The translations under genes were made by a program, and so were the position numbers. Positions 12,597 to 25,500 of a stretch of 64,000 bases of DNA are shown piece after piece (the stretch's first letter is position 1; the number at the start of each line of letters is the position of its first letter). The notes under the pieces were generated by a model. The model had not been told where the DNA came from. It ran no database searches and was given only the letters and a program-made list of their open reading frames with translations. The stretch lies in contig CAJNOP010000001.1 in the NCBI GenBank assembly GCA_905250075.1, positions 2,289,272 through 2,353,271 on the forward strand, in the 5' to 3' direction. The stretch comes from Rotaria sp. Silwood1. Taxonomy: Eukaryota > Rotifera > Eurotatoria > Philodinida > Philodinidae.

Positions 12597-15500
12597 ATGG
12601 TTTGTAAAACAGATATTTCTCCAATTAATTTATCATTATGTGGATGTGGATTTTTGGGTGTATATCATGTTGGTGTTGTATCTGCATTTAAAGAATGTGC
12701 ACCTGAAGTACTTGATGGTAAAATGGCTGGATGTTCAGCTGGTTCACTTGTTGCTGCATGTGTTATGAGTGGTTGTTGTCTTGGACAAATGTGTAGTGAT
12801 GCACTTGAAATAGCAATACGAGCACGTAGTCGTGCTTTAGGACCATTACATCCAACATTTAGTATTGTTGATATAATACGTAATGGTTTAAGAAGAATTT
12901 TACCACCAAATGCACATGAAATATGTTCAGGACGTTTGTTTATATCATTAACACGTTGGAAAGATAATAAAAATGTTATTATTAATCAATTTCATTCACG
13001 TGAAGAACTTATTCAAGTACTTATTTGTTCAAGTTTTGTACCATATTGGTCAGGAATTATTCCACATAAATTTCGAGAAGAAGTAACAAGAGAAGATTTA
13101 ATCAAAAAAAAAAAAAAGAAACAATTACATATATTTTTTTTTCTTAGTATTATTGGGATGGTGGTTTAACTAATAATAATCCAATTATTGATGAAGAAAC
13201 TATTTTAGTTTCACCATTTGCTGGTGAAAGTGATATATGTCCACGAGATGAATCTGGATCATTTTATAGTATTGATTTTAAAGGTAAGCATGTTTTTTGT
13301 TTCTACAAGGAAATATATTGAAGTCTAAAATCGCTTTTGAATCAGGACTATATACATGATGTAAATTTTAATGAGCTATGAATACTCTTTAAAAAGCTTT
13401 ACGCAATTCATAGCTCATATGAATCTATATGATGCATATAGTTGTGAATCAAAAGTGATTTAACACTTGGATATGTTTTTTTATTAGTTATATTTAAAAA
13501 AAATATTTTTGTTATTTAAATAGGTACAGATATATCATGTACACAAGAAAATTTATATCGAATAACTCATGCATTATTTCCACCAAATATTTCTGTTTTA
13601 AAACAAATTTGTTGGCGTGGTTATAATGATGGAATAAAATTTCTACAAACAAGAAGTAATTTATTGATAAGAGTCTCTTTTTACATGTAAAAAAAAATAT
13701 TTAATTTAGATATGGTTAAATCTTCACATTTAAGTACAAAAACAACAATATCATCTGTACTTGGTAGTGAATATACTGAACCAGCAAATGACGATGAAAA
13801 ACAATTAGCTAATGGTGGTATTGGACAAGATGTTAAACGAATGTATGAAGAAGTTGATGATAGTGAAGATGAATCAATATATGATGATAGAAATTGTGAT
13901 GAAAGTTCATGTCAATCTGATCAAGAATCAAATGGTGGTAGTAGTCAAGTAACATTTAGTCCATATTGTGAAAAAGTTGTACGAAAAAAAGAATTACCAA
14001 CATCATTATTTGCTGGTAAAAACAAAATTTTTTTGGTTTCTTTTTTGTATGAAAATAATTTCTTTTTTCGTATACATAGTATTTGCTGATGCAAGACAAA
14101 AAGAAGAAGATCCAATACGACGATATTTTACTGAGTCAAGAGTTTATAAAGTTTGGTCATTAATGGCCTTACCATTTACATTACCAATTGATTTCACTTA
14201 TGCAGCGACGAAAAGGTATAGAAGAAAATATTTCTTTTTGATTCAGTTATTAATTCAATAGAAAACTAGGATACTTTATTTAAGTAAAATAACGTGAGAC
14301 GGTTTAAATTTTTGTTATCGAAAACTCGAAGGAAACAAAAAATGATAACATAAAATGTTTTTTTAAATTTATTATCAGTTAAATATCTTTGTTTTAGTTT
14401 ATCAAAAAAAAAAAGAACTTACTTTGCAGTATCATTCATACACAACAAAATAATTTGATTATATATTAAAATGAAGAATAGGAATTTTTGTCTTCCTATA
14501 ACAAAAAAATAATCGAGGTGTTTTTTCGTTGAATATTTTTTATCAGACAACAGTAACAAGTATTTGCCTTCAAAATTTTTCTAAGCCGACTTTTTAGAAG
14601 CTCGTAAACTTACAAGGGAAGTAGTCTAATTGCTTCCGAACTTTTGATTCTATCGTTTGGCTATAACTATATTTAAGAAGTTATATCGCAAGCATTAATA
14701 TATTGAAATTTCAAATATTAATTCGACTGACTAAGGATGGATTGAAAATTCACGAGAAAAGCATTTGGTCTCAAACACCTTCTTTTATATATCAGAAACA
14801 ATAAAAGTGAGGGTGTGGATGAGTAGAAGACCCACACCCACATCCACACCTACACACACCTTCACTCACATCCAACAATGAATCTCAAGACATTTGTATT
14901 AGTTCTCATAAAGATAATCGTTAAACGCAAACTTGTCTATCATTCTTGTTAATATATTTCAATTCATTAAAAAAATAATTCTATTTAGAGTCATAGGCGC
15001 TTTTCGTCCATCACCTTATACTAATGAATCATCACAACCAAATCGTGCAGTTAATTTTCTCTGGTCATTTTTTGGTGATGAAAATGATGATAAATATTGT
15101 TATCATGTTAATGAGTAAGTTAATTTAACATTTTTATTTAACTAAATTGCATAAATTGTTTTCTTTTTAGTTGTGAATGTACAGAAAGTCGAGCTTCTTC
15201 ATTAGGTCCTCATCATTATCAACAACACCAACGACGACGTCATCGACGTCGTCTTCGTCCAGCTGTTCCACTAGATCCTACTCACACTCATTTTAATAAA
15301 CAAAATCAAACAAGTGCACAAATTAGTACAGTAACATCATATCAATCAGATTCGTCAAGTGATAATGAAGAATCAACGACAAATAATGATGATACACAAG
15401 AATTCTCATCAGAATCAAATTTAATTGAACATTATCCTCAACCAGATATAGTTATGTCTACAAAATCAACTAATTTAAATCAAGACTATTGTCATCAATT

Positions 15501-15660
15501 ACAACAAATGGCTGAATTATCCAATCGACAACGATATAATGAACAATCATCATCATCATCAACAATAATACCATTTTTTGGTAAAGATAATCCTTTTATG
15601 GATACAGAACATAATGAATTAATAACAACAAAACTTGAAAAGAATGTTTTATTTGATTAG
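12597..15660 (+). CDS. Patatin-like phospholipase of the ATGL (PNPLA2/brummer) group
   Basis: Seven exons, 603 residues: 12597-13082, 13148-13283, 13524-13655, 13710-14015, 14080-14215, 14989-15114, 15171-15660. ATGL-type lipases start triglyceride hydrolysis on lipid droplets. The Gly-rich oxyanion loop GCGFLG is at residues 16-21. The nucleophile elbow GCSAGS puts Ser at 47, and the catalytic dyad partner lies in YWDGGLTNNNP with Asp at 166; both numbers equal those of human ATGL. The region LFPPNISVLKQICWRGYNDGIKFL matches the extended domain after the patatin core. The last 200 residues are low-complexity (Asp/Ser/Gln/His-rich, a RRRHRRRLRP stretch) and family-divergent. Intron 5 (773 bp) carries a CA-rich hairpin and intron 2 a short MITE. 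PNPLA2, 3 and 5 cannot be separated from sequence alone. Confidence 0.93.
13328..13461. mobile_element. 134-bp palindromic MITE in intron 2 of the patatin lipase
   Basis: The element opens AAATCGCTTTTGAATCA and closes with the inverse (TGAATCAAAAGTGATTT). Arms of about 60 bp match with scattered differences, including a shared GAGCTATGAAT near the centre. It lies wholly within the intron. The terminal sequence ATCGCTTTTGAAT is also found at the ends of the outer element in furin intron 13, so the two probably belong to one family. Confidence 0.65.
14812..14850. repeat. CA/TG-rich perfect 10-bp hairpin in intron 5
   Basis: GGTGTGGATG (14812-14821) and CATCCACACC (14841-14850) pair exactly around a 19-base CA-rich loop, followed by more CACACC repeats. 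It may be no more than a simple-sequence expansion. Confidence 0.4.
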
Positions 15661-16730
15661 AAAAAAAACATACAGCAAGAATAACAAATTAAATTACCGG
15701 TGCTTTTCTGTGTTTTCATTCAATTTATAATGTGTATAATTTTTGTTTTTATATTTATATATATATTTATATTTATGTTTGTGTGTATATATCTATTTCT
15801 GTTGTGTTTTGTAAATTAAATTATTGTTCTTTTCTGTATTGAACAAAAGCTTTATTTATGAAAAATTTAAAATTCAGAAATAGAGAGTATTTTACTATGT
15901 ATATAAATATATATAGTAATACTTAGACCAGCAATGTTTGTTTTTTTTTTGTTAATTTTCTATTGTGCTTTCACAAGGGAGTTCAATGCTATAACAGTAT
16001 GTGTGTTGGCTTTATGTTTTTGTAAAGTTATTTATTGGTATTGATTTTGTGTTTTTCGTTTTATTATTGTGTGTATTTTGTCAGATATTAATGTCTAATG
16101 AGAGAGATAAAATAACAAGATTTTTAATTTTATTGTTTTTATCTTGGAAAAAAAAAAACTTTCATATTATTGACCAAAGGAAGCAAAATAAAAAAAAGAA
16201 AGCAACGTACTTTTTTTTTCAATTTTTTCTTCTCACCCCTTTCTTTGCCTTTTTTTTTCTTTCTTTTTCTCTGATTTTTTTTTCAAATGATGTCATCATT
16301 CACATTCATGTTGAAAGTACTTTTATATTCATTTCTTTTCTTTATGCTTTCTGTTTTACCCTTCTCATATGGTTACCAATGTTGTTTTTGTAAAGAAGAG
16401 AAAACGAGAAAGTATGACACTGTAGTTTAATGTTTGACGCCCGACATAGAAAGAAAAGAAGACGGGGGGATGACTACATAGGCTGAGTTAAGTTTTTTTT
16501 TCTTTTTCTATTTCAACCCTTCGGGCAAGTGTAGAAGCCGAGCACATACGAATTGAATGACATGTATCAAGGCATACCATATTGATTCTCGCACTCTTAT
16601 TTCTACACTAAATTACGTCATTTTAACTAATAAGCTCATGAATTGTTTCATTTTAGATAATTGTTAGTGTTTACCTTTTTTTTCCTTTTTCTTTTGTTCT
16701 CTTTTCTTATTATTTCATTTGTCCTTGAAA
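15661..16730. other. Intergenic between lipase and beta-TrCP, 1.07 kb
   Basis: T-rich and A-rich runs dominate. The 3' UTR of the lipase probably ends near the AATTAAA/AATAA-like signals around 15815. An acceptor-like ...TCATTTTAG at about 16650-16657 upstream of beta-TrCP may mark a 5' UTR splice site. The long T-rich reading frame at 16.0-16.4 kb has no family resemblance and looks like composition only. Confidence 0.5.
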
Positions 16731-18821
16731 ATGGATTTTCTTTCGACCGGTAATTCATCAGGTATCGATGATGTTGTATCAGTCAACATTAGTACAACAA
16801 AAAAATCACCAACAATTAATTATGAACAAAATAGTGATCAATATTTAAGAACATTTTCTACATGGAATGAACATGAACAATTATGTTTTGTTGAAAATTT
16901 ATTAAAGCATATGAAAAGTCATCAACATGGTCAAGTTAATTTATTTCTATTACCAATGTTAAAACGTGATTTTATTGGACGTTTAGCATCCTATGGACTT
17001 GAACATGTTGCAGAAAAAATTCTTGGATATTTAGATGATCAATCATTAAAATCGACTGAACTTGTTTGTCATGAATGGTATCATGTTATATCAGAAGGTT
17101 GAATTAAATTGAAAATTGCATTCATTTTAGGAATTTTGTTTTTATCTTTCTTTTTTTGCATTTAGGTATGCTATGGAAAAAATTGATTGAACGAAAATTT
17201 CTATCAAATTCATTATGGCGTGGATTAGCCGATCGTCGTGGTTGGACTAAATATTTATTTCGTCAATTAATGATCAATGGTGAAAAACTTAAACGTCATG
17301 AATTTTATCGTCAGTTATATCCTCAAATAATACAAGACATTGAACAACTAGAGAAAAATTGGCGTACAGGAAATTTTCAATTAGAAAAAATTCAATGTCG
17401 TTCACAAAATAGCAAAGGTGTTTATTGTTTACAATATGATGATGAAAAAATTGTTAGTGGTCTTCGTGATAATACAATTAAAATTTGGGATAGAAAAACT
17501 CTTGAATGTATTAAAGTTTTAACAGGACATAATGGTAGTGTTTTATGTTTACAATATGATGAAAAAGTTATTGTTACTGGTTCATCAGATTCAACTATAC
17601 GTATATGGAATGTTAAAACTGGTGAATTACTTAATACACTTTTACATCATTGTGAAGCTGTATTGCATTTACGATTTTCAAATGGTACCATGGTAACATG
17701 TTCTAAAGATCGTTCAATTGCTGTATGGCAAATGAATTCTCCAACAGATATAACTATACGTCGTGTATTAGTTGGACATCGTGCTGCTGTTAATGTAGTA
17801 GATTTTGATGATAAATATATTGTTAGTGCAAGTGGTGATCGAACAATTAAAGTTTGGGTATGCATAAGACTAAGTTTTTTGTTTCGATGACATGTTGTGT
17901 TTGATTTTCTTTTAATAGGATACAACAACTTGTGAATTTGTTCGAACACTTCTTGGTCATAAACGAGGTATTGCTTGTCTACAATATCGAGATCATATTG
18001 TTGTTAGTGGATCTTCAGATAATACTATACGAGTAAGTTTTATTGCCATTGTTTATCAAATATTAAGAATGTATAGGGCAAAGTCTGAATAAGAAATATT
18101 TTAAAAATAATCTTTCTAATTTTGATTCGGAAATAATCTAATAACAAGTATTCGTTTTATGCAAAAAGAATCTTGATTATGTTTTTCTTCCTGTCAATAT
18201 TATATTCTGAATATTTTCTTGATTTAATTTTTCTTGTTCGTCTAGGTTTGGGATATTGAATGTGGCGCTTGTCTTCGTATACTTGAAGGACATGATGAAC
18301 TCGTTCGATGTATTCGTTTCGATTCTAAACGTATTGTTTCGGGTGCTTATGATGGTAAATCAATTTTTGTTTCTTGTTCCTTTAAATAAAAACAAACAAC
18401 TTCATTGTTGATTTTGTTTATAACAGGTAAAATCAAAATTTGGGATCTTCAAGCAGCACTTGATCCACGTTCTCAAACAGCATCACTTTGTATAAGAACT
18501 TTAAGTGAACATACAGGACGTGTATTTCGTCTACAATTTGATGAATTTCAAATCGTTTCAAGTTCACATGATGATACAATACTTTGCTTTAATTTTCTCC
18601 AACCCGAATCACCAAATTCATCGATACAACAACATTCACCATCTAGTTTAGGTGTATGTCAAACACAAATAACAAGTTTTATACCATCATCAACAACTAT
18701 AGACTCGTCCAATAATGGAAATATAAATGAAAACAATCAAACAACAACACCAACAAATGTACTACAAAGTCAAGTTTCTGTTCAATCAACAACATCATCA
18801 TCATCTAGTTCGGGAAAATAA
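16731..18821 (+). CDS. BTRC: beta-TrCP / Slimb, F-box WD40 substrate receptor of SCF ubiquitin ligase
   Basis: Five exons, 558 residues: 16731-17097, 17166-17857, 17919-18032, 18246-18354, 18427-18821. It recognises phosphodegrons (DSGxxS) in beta-catenin, IkB and others and recruits them to SKP1-CUL1. Order: a dimerisation D-domain ([29 protein letters not shown]), an F-box ([29 protein letters not shown]), a linker ([10 protein letters not shown]...[12 protein letters not shown]), then seven WD40 blades beginning [27 protein letters not shown], nearly identical to human. The ATG at 16731 is the first in frame. Differences: the last blade ends [11 protein letters not shown] where human has HDDTILIWDFL, losing the WD pair. 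A Ser/Thr/Gln-rich tail of about 75 residues follows. FBXW11 is the paralogue in vertebrates; this copy is ancestral to both. Confidence 0.96.
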
Positions 18822-21148
18822 AATTTCGGTCGAAAAAACAGCGCGAATTCAATATTGAATATAAAAAAAATCCATTCTTTGAAAAAAGTCGAGTCTGGTT
18901 TTTTTTCTCGAATCTCGCGCATTGTCTTGTCTTTGAATATCCCTCTATGTGTCTGATATCTCTCTTTCTCTTTGTCTTTTGTCCATATATATGTATGTTT
19001 TCAATCGAGGAATAGAAAGACGTATGTTCTATTATTATATTTCTGTTCGTCTTCATCTAGATTAACTGTTGAATGATCAACAGTATATATAATATATTTT
19101 TGTATACAAAACACGAAATAGAAGAAAAGAGAATAAAAAAAATTGCTTTTTTCTCTCAATCTCTATCCTTGCCTGTTTATGATTAAAGCGACATCTAGAT
19201 TGATGAAAAAATAAGATATTGTTTTTTTTTTTCGAAGAAAAACATTTGATTTCGATTAAATAAAAACTAATAATTATTCAAGATTGAATATTATTTCAAT
19301 AAATTAAGTTAATTAATAAAATGATATAATTGGTGAAAAAGTCTAAGCCAGTTATATGATTGATATTAATCAAAAAAGAAAAATTAGAAATATACTTTAT
19401 TAATTGTCATTATCGGAGAAAATCAATATCGTATATCATTTATTTATATTTTTTTTTGCATTTTCGATTCATTGATTTTAGATGATGCATATACATGATT
19501 AGAATATTTTAACGAGAAGAATTCGTGATATTAAATCTCGAAGATTCAAATTTCTTCTTATCAATAAAAGAAGTCTAGATGAAATTTTATCACTTTTCTT
19601 TTGACAGATGTCTATGCGAAGATCGAATAAAAGCAGCCAGGTATGATTAAATAGTAGTTCTTTAGACTAGTAGTACTCGTACTGTTTGACGTATTCACCA
19701 GTTCGATCATTTAGTGCATAGAATGTTGTCGATCTGTAGAGGAACTAAATTTTGCTAAAGATAGTGTTTTAATGGAAGTTTTTGTCAGTATCTAATAGTA
19801 AGTAATATCTGTCTACTATAATTTCTGTGCCTTAGGGGACAAGAGTTTAGATGATTTTTTTTTCTATCGATGTGAAGGAAAAAAAAACCATATGTGAATA
19901 GATAATAATGTGAATATTATGTAATTAGATTTAAGATGAAGATAATATTCGTTGTAGTTTTGCAAATAGATATATGATTAAATTCAAATTAATGATTAAT
20001 AGATCACAATTGTTGTTTTTATTTATAAATAAAAAATCGTGCTTATTCAACATTTGTTATATTTATATGACATTCGTATTTAATTGATTACAAGGTTTTA
20101 AAAGTCTTGTATGAATTATCGATAAAACCTGTTTCTGATAAATATTTGTTTCTTATAAACAAATGATTTGTATGATAAGAATAAATTACGTCATAGACAC
20201 ATACGTTTATATTATATGATGTTTCCAATCTATAGAATAAATGATAAATGTAAACGACCTTGTTGAAAGGTTTTTATGCATTCTAATACGAAGCTCAAGT
20301 TGAATATTCTTTACATGATAGTCACGCAATTGTTTAATTGTTTTTTTCCTTTTTTGGTTTTTTTATTCGTTTGCATTTTTTCTTTCTTTTTTTTTGATGA
20401 ACACAATTTTTCTCTTTAGGATAATACACATATGATAGAATAAGAAAAGTCGGATGTAGATAATTAGAATGGTATTACGATGGCCTCGACGTGTCAATCT
20501 CACGAGGATATAAATGAATAGGACTTCTTCTTTTTTTTTTCTTTTGAAAATTCTCTTGGTTTTCTTCTTTTTTTGTTTTATACCTAAAATGATTGATCGA
20601 TTTCGTCAATAATTTACTTCCCCTCGAGCATGTGGTATTCATTTTGAACATTTAAGTATGTTTATTTATATATTTTTTTCAGATGAATAAATTCTATTCA
20701 TCAATTACTATTATCCATAGCTTCCACTTGTCATCATGTCTCATGAACAAGAACGACTGCCAACACTACTACTATTCAACCAATATTTAATCCAGCATCA
20801 TTATTGGACACACTGAACGCAAAAGAAACACAGAAAAGGAAAGGAGGAAAAAAAAAGAAGAGAGACGAGAACAAGAAGAAGACGAAGGAGATGCCTTCTA
20901 GATGAACTCGACACATTACTTTGTATGTGGACATTTTCTTCAACGATTTCCCTGGTAAGTTGAATAGCTAACCAAGAGAGAGACATGACACCTTTTTTTT
21001 TTGAATTAATAAGAAATAGAAAAAAGTAATTAATGTCAATCAGAATGTATCTAAAAAGGAAAACTTGACATAGTAAACACAAGTGCATCTCATTAATAAA
21101 TCGGAAGTTGCTGTCTGACAGAATATTCTTTGCCTTTGAAACTCATCG

Positions 21149-21182
<34 letters not shown>

Positions 21183-22582
21183 GACTAATCAAACCGTTGC
21201 TGTACACATAATATATCTGGTTCTAATGAAAAAAAAGATGCACGCACATACAATCGAATGAGTAAACATGTCCGTTCTTTCTGAAGTATGTATATGTGAC
21301 AAATCGAGAAGCAGATGTTGACTATTCTATAGAAAATAAAAAAAAAGAAAAAGACAGCGAAAGATGATTATCGAACTATATAAGAATTGTTATATGTGTT
21401 CATCACATTCACATTCTTAGCATCATTTCTGTTTTTCACATTAGGCATTCTTTCTTTTTCTCATTTATTATGTGATAGTTTTTTGTTACAACAAAAAGTT
21501 TTATCAATCATCTTCGGAAATAAGAAAATGTAAAAAGAATGTCAGTTGTACATTAGATAGTTATGTAAAACTTATTGTATAAAAGTGAAAATAAGTAATT
21601 TTAGGATAAGCATAACATGTGAGTAAACTATTTCTATTGTGCATGAATAAATTCATTTTCCATTTGATGATGGCGCGGCGGCGGCGCCGGAGAAAGTAGA
21701 CATACATTAACAACATCATGTAATATAATGAGGAATGCAAGGTAGAACGAACTAATAGTATAAACAGACGGAAAGACAAAGACAGATCGAATGCAGTTCT
21801 ACTCTCGTTTTTTTTTGTTTTTACGCAATTGTTCATCGCTCAATTTTCTCCCATGTGTAAGTGCAAAATCATTGATGATAAGTAGATCGATTCCGTGTGG
21901 TTCTTTCTTATGTGTGTACATTTGTACGAAGGTTCTTTTTACGTCTTTCTGACGTAAGAAAATATGGATCCATCTTTATTATCACGATGAACGTATGAGT
22001 AAGTAACTCAAGATAAGTATGATCCATTTAGACACCCAACATGGTGACTTAAGACATCAATGAGACATGTGTCAGATTTATTGATCGATCTATATATAAT
22101 AACAGTGACACTTAAACCTACATTACAAATAGTTATAAGCATGTAAGCATGTTGTTTGAAAGCAGAAGGTTAATGACATGTCTCGGCATGTGTAGAAAAT
22201 GTGTGACCTTGATTGGTTTGAGTTTTGTGCTCATCGTATTTAATTTTTCCCTTGTTTCGCTTTTATGTTAATTCCCCAAGAGGATCTCTTTTTTTTTTAG
22301 TTAGTTTTGAAAAGAAAAGAAAAACGCGTGTTTGATGCTATTTCTCTACATAAGTCGAAAGACAATCAATTGTGATGAAATAAAAGATACATTCATTTTT
22401 TGCTATGCACTCTAGTTGATTATCATAAATTGTTAAGTATATGTCTATTGTAGATAAGCAATTGATCTCTTATATTGTTAATCGTATTAATCATTAAATA
22501 TTTAAGTCTAAGACGAATCGTGACCAATAGACAACGAACAATGTGATATGGCCGAAAGCTATTCGGCGTCATTATCGAGGAC
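18822..22582. other. Intergenic, 3.8 kb, upstream of furin
   Basis: No protein-coding gene is recognised. There is an (AT)n(AG)n microsatellite at 21149-21183 and a short GC-rich patch (GGCGCGGCGGCGGCGCCGG) near 21672. A candidate non-coding 5' exon of furin ends in a good donor (CCCTG followed by GTAAGTTG) at about 20952. Any link of that exon to furin is inference. Confidence 0.5.
21149..21183. repeat. Compound (AT)n(AG)n microsatellite
   Basis: About eight AT units run directly into about nine AG units. Ordinary simple repeat, likely length-polymorphic. Confidence 0.9.
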
Positions 22583-25500
22583 ATGCTTATTGTTGTTACC
22601 CGTCATATCATTGTTACTATTGATTTAATTCTCTTTATCATCGTCACATTTGCTAAAATTGAAAATTTGAAATATACAAACGAATTTGTTTTACATGTTA
22701 ATGAAGGTGAACAAGCAGCTCGATCATTAGCTGAAAAATATCACTTAAAATTTGAACGACAAGTAAAAAACAAAAATTTTTATTTATTTATTAATTTTGC
22801 TTTAATATCATTTATTAAAAGGCTATACCAAATCAAAATTATTTTGTATTTCGTCAAATAATAACAACTCGACGACGAAAACGTTCATTGGATGGATCTG
22901 ATAATGATCTACTTAATGAACTTAAACATGATCCATTAATTGATTGGGTTGAACAACAACAAGTTAAAATACGTGTTAAACGTAATATTATGTTTTATCA
23001 TCCAATTAAATCATCTTTACCTTCAAGATTTAATGATCCAGAATGGGATAAACAATGGTATATGGTAAGTATTTATTCTCTTTGAAAATAATTTTCAAAA
23101 TCATTATTTATTTTTTTTATCTTGTTTTCCTTAAAAGCATGATGAAAATGAACATGGCCGAGCAATGAATATATCAGGTGCATGGCGTCTTGGTTTTACT
23201 GGTAAAAATGTTGTTGTAACAATACTTGACGATGGTATTGAGAAAGATCATCCAGATTTAATACAAAATTATGTAAGTATATATATATACACAATCTCAA
23301 TGTGATGTGTATTGCATGTTTGCATGTCAAAAAAATAAATTTCTAGGAACCACAAGCAAGTACAGATATCAATGGTTATGACAATGATCCACAACCACGT
23401 TATGATCCAACAAATGAAAACAAGTAGAAAAGACTTTTGCTTTTTGTTGATTTTTATTGGGACATATGAAAAGACAATGTATATATGAGAGCTAAATTAG
23501 ACTTAATATTGTTTATAGGAACCGCGTGCTAGTTATGATATCAATGGAAATGACAGCGATCCACAACCCCGAATGACAGCGACTAATGATAATAAGTAAA
23601 TAGAGGACGAGGATTTTCACATTGACAATACTATGATAAATTTGTTTGTATTTTATTTATCAGCATGTTTAGAGATGAGAATGATGTTTACTTATTTCTT
23701 TTTTTTTTGCTGTACTGCATGATTTATTAGTTCTTATATGATAAATGAGAAAGTATGAAAAATTATATTTGAATTTTTTTTGTTTCTTCTATTCATTAGA
23801 CATGGAACAAGATGTGCTGGTGAAGTTGGTAAGATTTAGAAGAAGTTCGTTGGATTTTTTCGAAAATAATTATTTTATTCTTTTTTTTCAGCTGCTGCAG
23901 CAAATAATAATATATGTAATGTTGGCGTAGCATATAATGCACGTATTGGAGGTAAGACTTTAAAAAACTGATAGACTTTGAGACGCTTTTTTGGATTTTA
24001 TGTTTTAGGTATTCGTTTATTAGATGGAGAAGTAACTGATTTAGTTGAATCTATGGCATTAAGTTTTCGTCCGGATTTTATTGATATTTATTCAGCTAGT
24101 TGGTAAGCAAGTTCTTATTTTTTTTATATCATAAATTATTTATGAAGGAAATTAATTCAGGGGACCGGATGATGATGGAAAAACTGTTGATGGACCAGCT
24201 ACATTAGCACAAGCAGCATTTGAAAATGGCATTAAATATGTAAATTCTACCATCAACAAAAAAAAAAGGAAAAAAGAATTTATTCTTTTTTTCTTTCTTT
24301 AGGGTCGTCAAGGTCTTGGTTCTATTTATGTTTGGGCATCCGGAAATGGTGGAAAAGATGATGATAATTGTAATTGTGATGGTTATACAAATTCAATATA
24401 TACAGTATCAATATCAAGTGCAACTGAAAATGGTAATATACCATGGTATTCCGAATCGTGTTCATCAACATTAGCAACAACATATAGTAGTGGTGCATCA
24501 GATGAAAAACAAGTTGTTTCAACTGATCTTCGAAGTCAATGTACAGAAAATCATACAGGTAAATTAGATTTTTAGAATTTAGTTTTAGAAGTTTTTTATT
24601 TCTCTATTAAAGGAACATCAGCTTCAGCTCCAATGGCTGCTGGTATAATTGCATTAGCACTTGAAGCTAATCGTAATTTAACATGGCGTGATATTCAACA
24701 TTTAATTGTTGAAACAGCTAAACCAAAATATTTAAATGCATTAGATTGGAAAACAAATGGTGTTGGAAAACGTGTTAGTCATGCATTTGGTTTTGGCATG
24801 ATGGATGCTGCTCAATTAGTTTTAAAAGTAAGAAATTAAAATTTTATTTCGAAGAAGAAAAATTATTTTGTTTTTTTTGTTGGTTTTCCTTAGGCTCAAA
24901 AATGGAGAACAGTCCCTTCTCAACGTATTTGTCATCAAAATGATCCAAATATAATTGCAAAGTAAGTTAATCGTTCGAAATAAAATAATATGTTTGAAAT
25001 ATTTTATATATAGAACATTTAAAAGATATGAACGTGTTGTTATTCAAATGTATGCTGATGCTTGTATCAATACAGAAAATGAAATTAATTTTCTTGAACA
25101 TGTACAATCAAAAATATCTGTTAAAGTTAAATATCGTGGTATGTTAGGATGTTTTCCGGAATATATATTTATCATCATTTTATATATTTTTTTTCTTCTA
25201 AAAGGAAATTTACAAATATTTTTAACTTCACCAATGGGTACAAATTCAACATTACTTGGACGAAGAGTTGAAGATGATTCTATTGATGGATTTAATAATT
25301 GGCCTTTTATGACAGTGCATAATTGGGGAGAATCACCACATGGGCTTTGGACTTTAGAAATTGTTGATGTCGAAAATAATGGTTAGTAGTAGTGTTCTAT
25401 TTAGTATAGAAATTGAGAGCTTGACACTCCTCCGAACATCGGATTAGCTCTCAAGGAATTTATGGTTATCCTTCGGTAAAGTTCTGTTTGATCGAAAGTA

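Noticed and set aside
16001-16393. 130-codon T-rich reading frame
   Set aside because: Poly-Phe/Leu/Ile translation from T runs, no splice context, no family resemblance; follows the lipase 3' UTR.
20801-21088. 95-codon minus-strand frame upstream of furin
   Set aside because: Low-complexity (LLLLVLVSLLFF) complement of a purine-rich stretch; no acceptor/donor support.
21669-21690. GC-rich patch as a possible RNA gene or CpG island
   Set aside because: Only about 20 bp long, a GGC-type repeat without pairing partner or conserved motif.
23519-23595. Reading furin exon 4b as a constitutive extra exon or as a dead duplicate
   Set aside because: Including both copies shifts the frame before the catalytic His, while 4b has intact splice sites and frame, so alternative use is the better reading.
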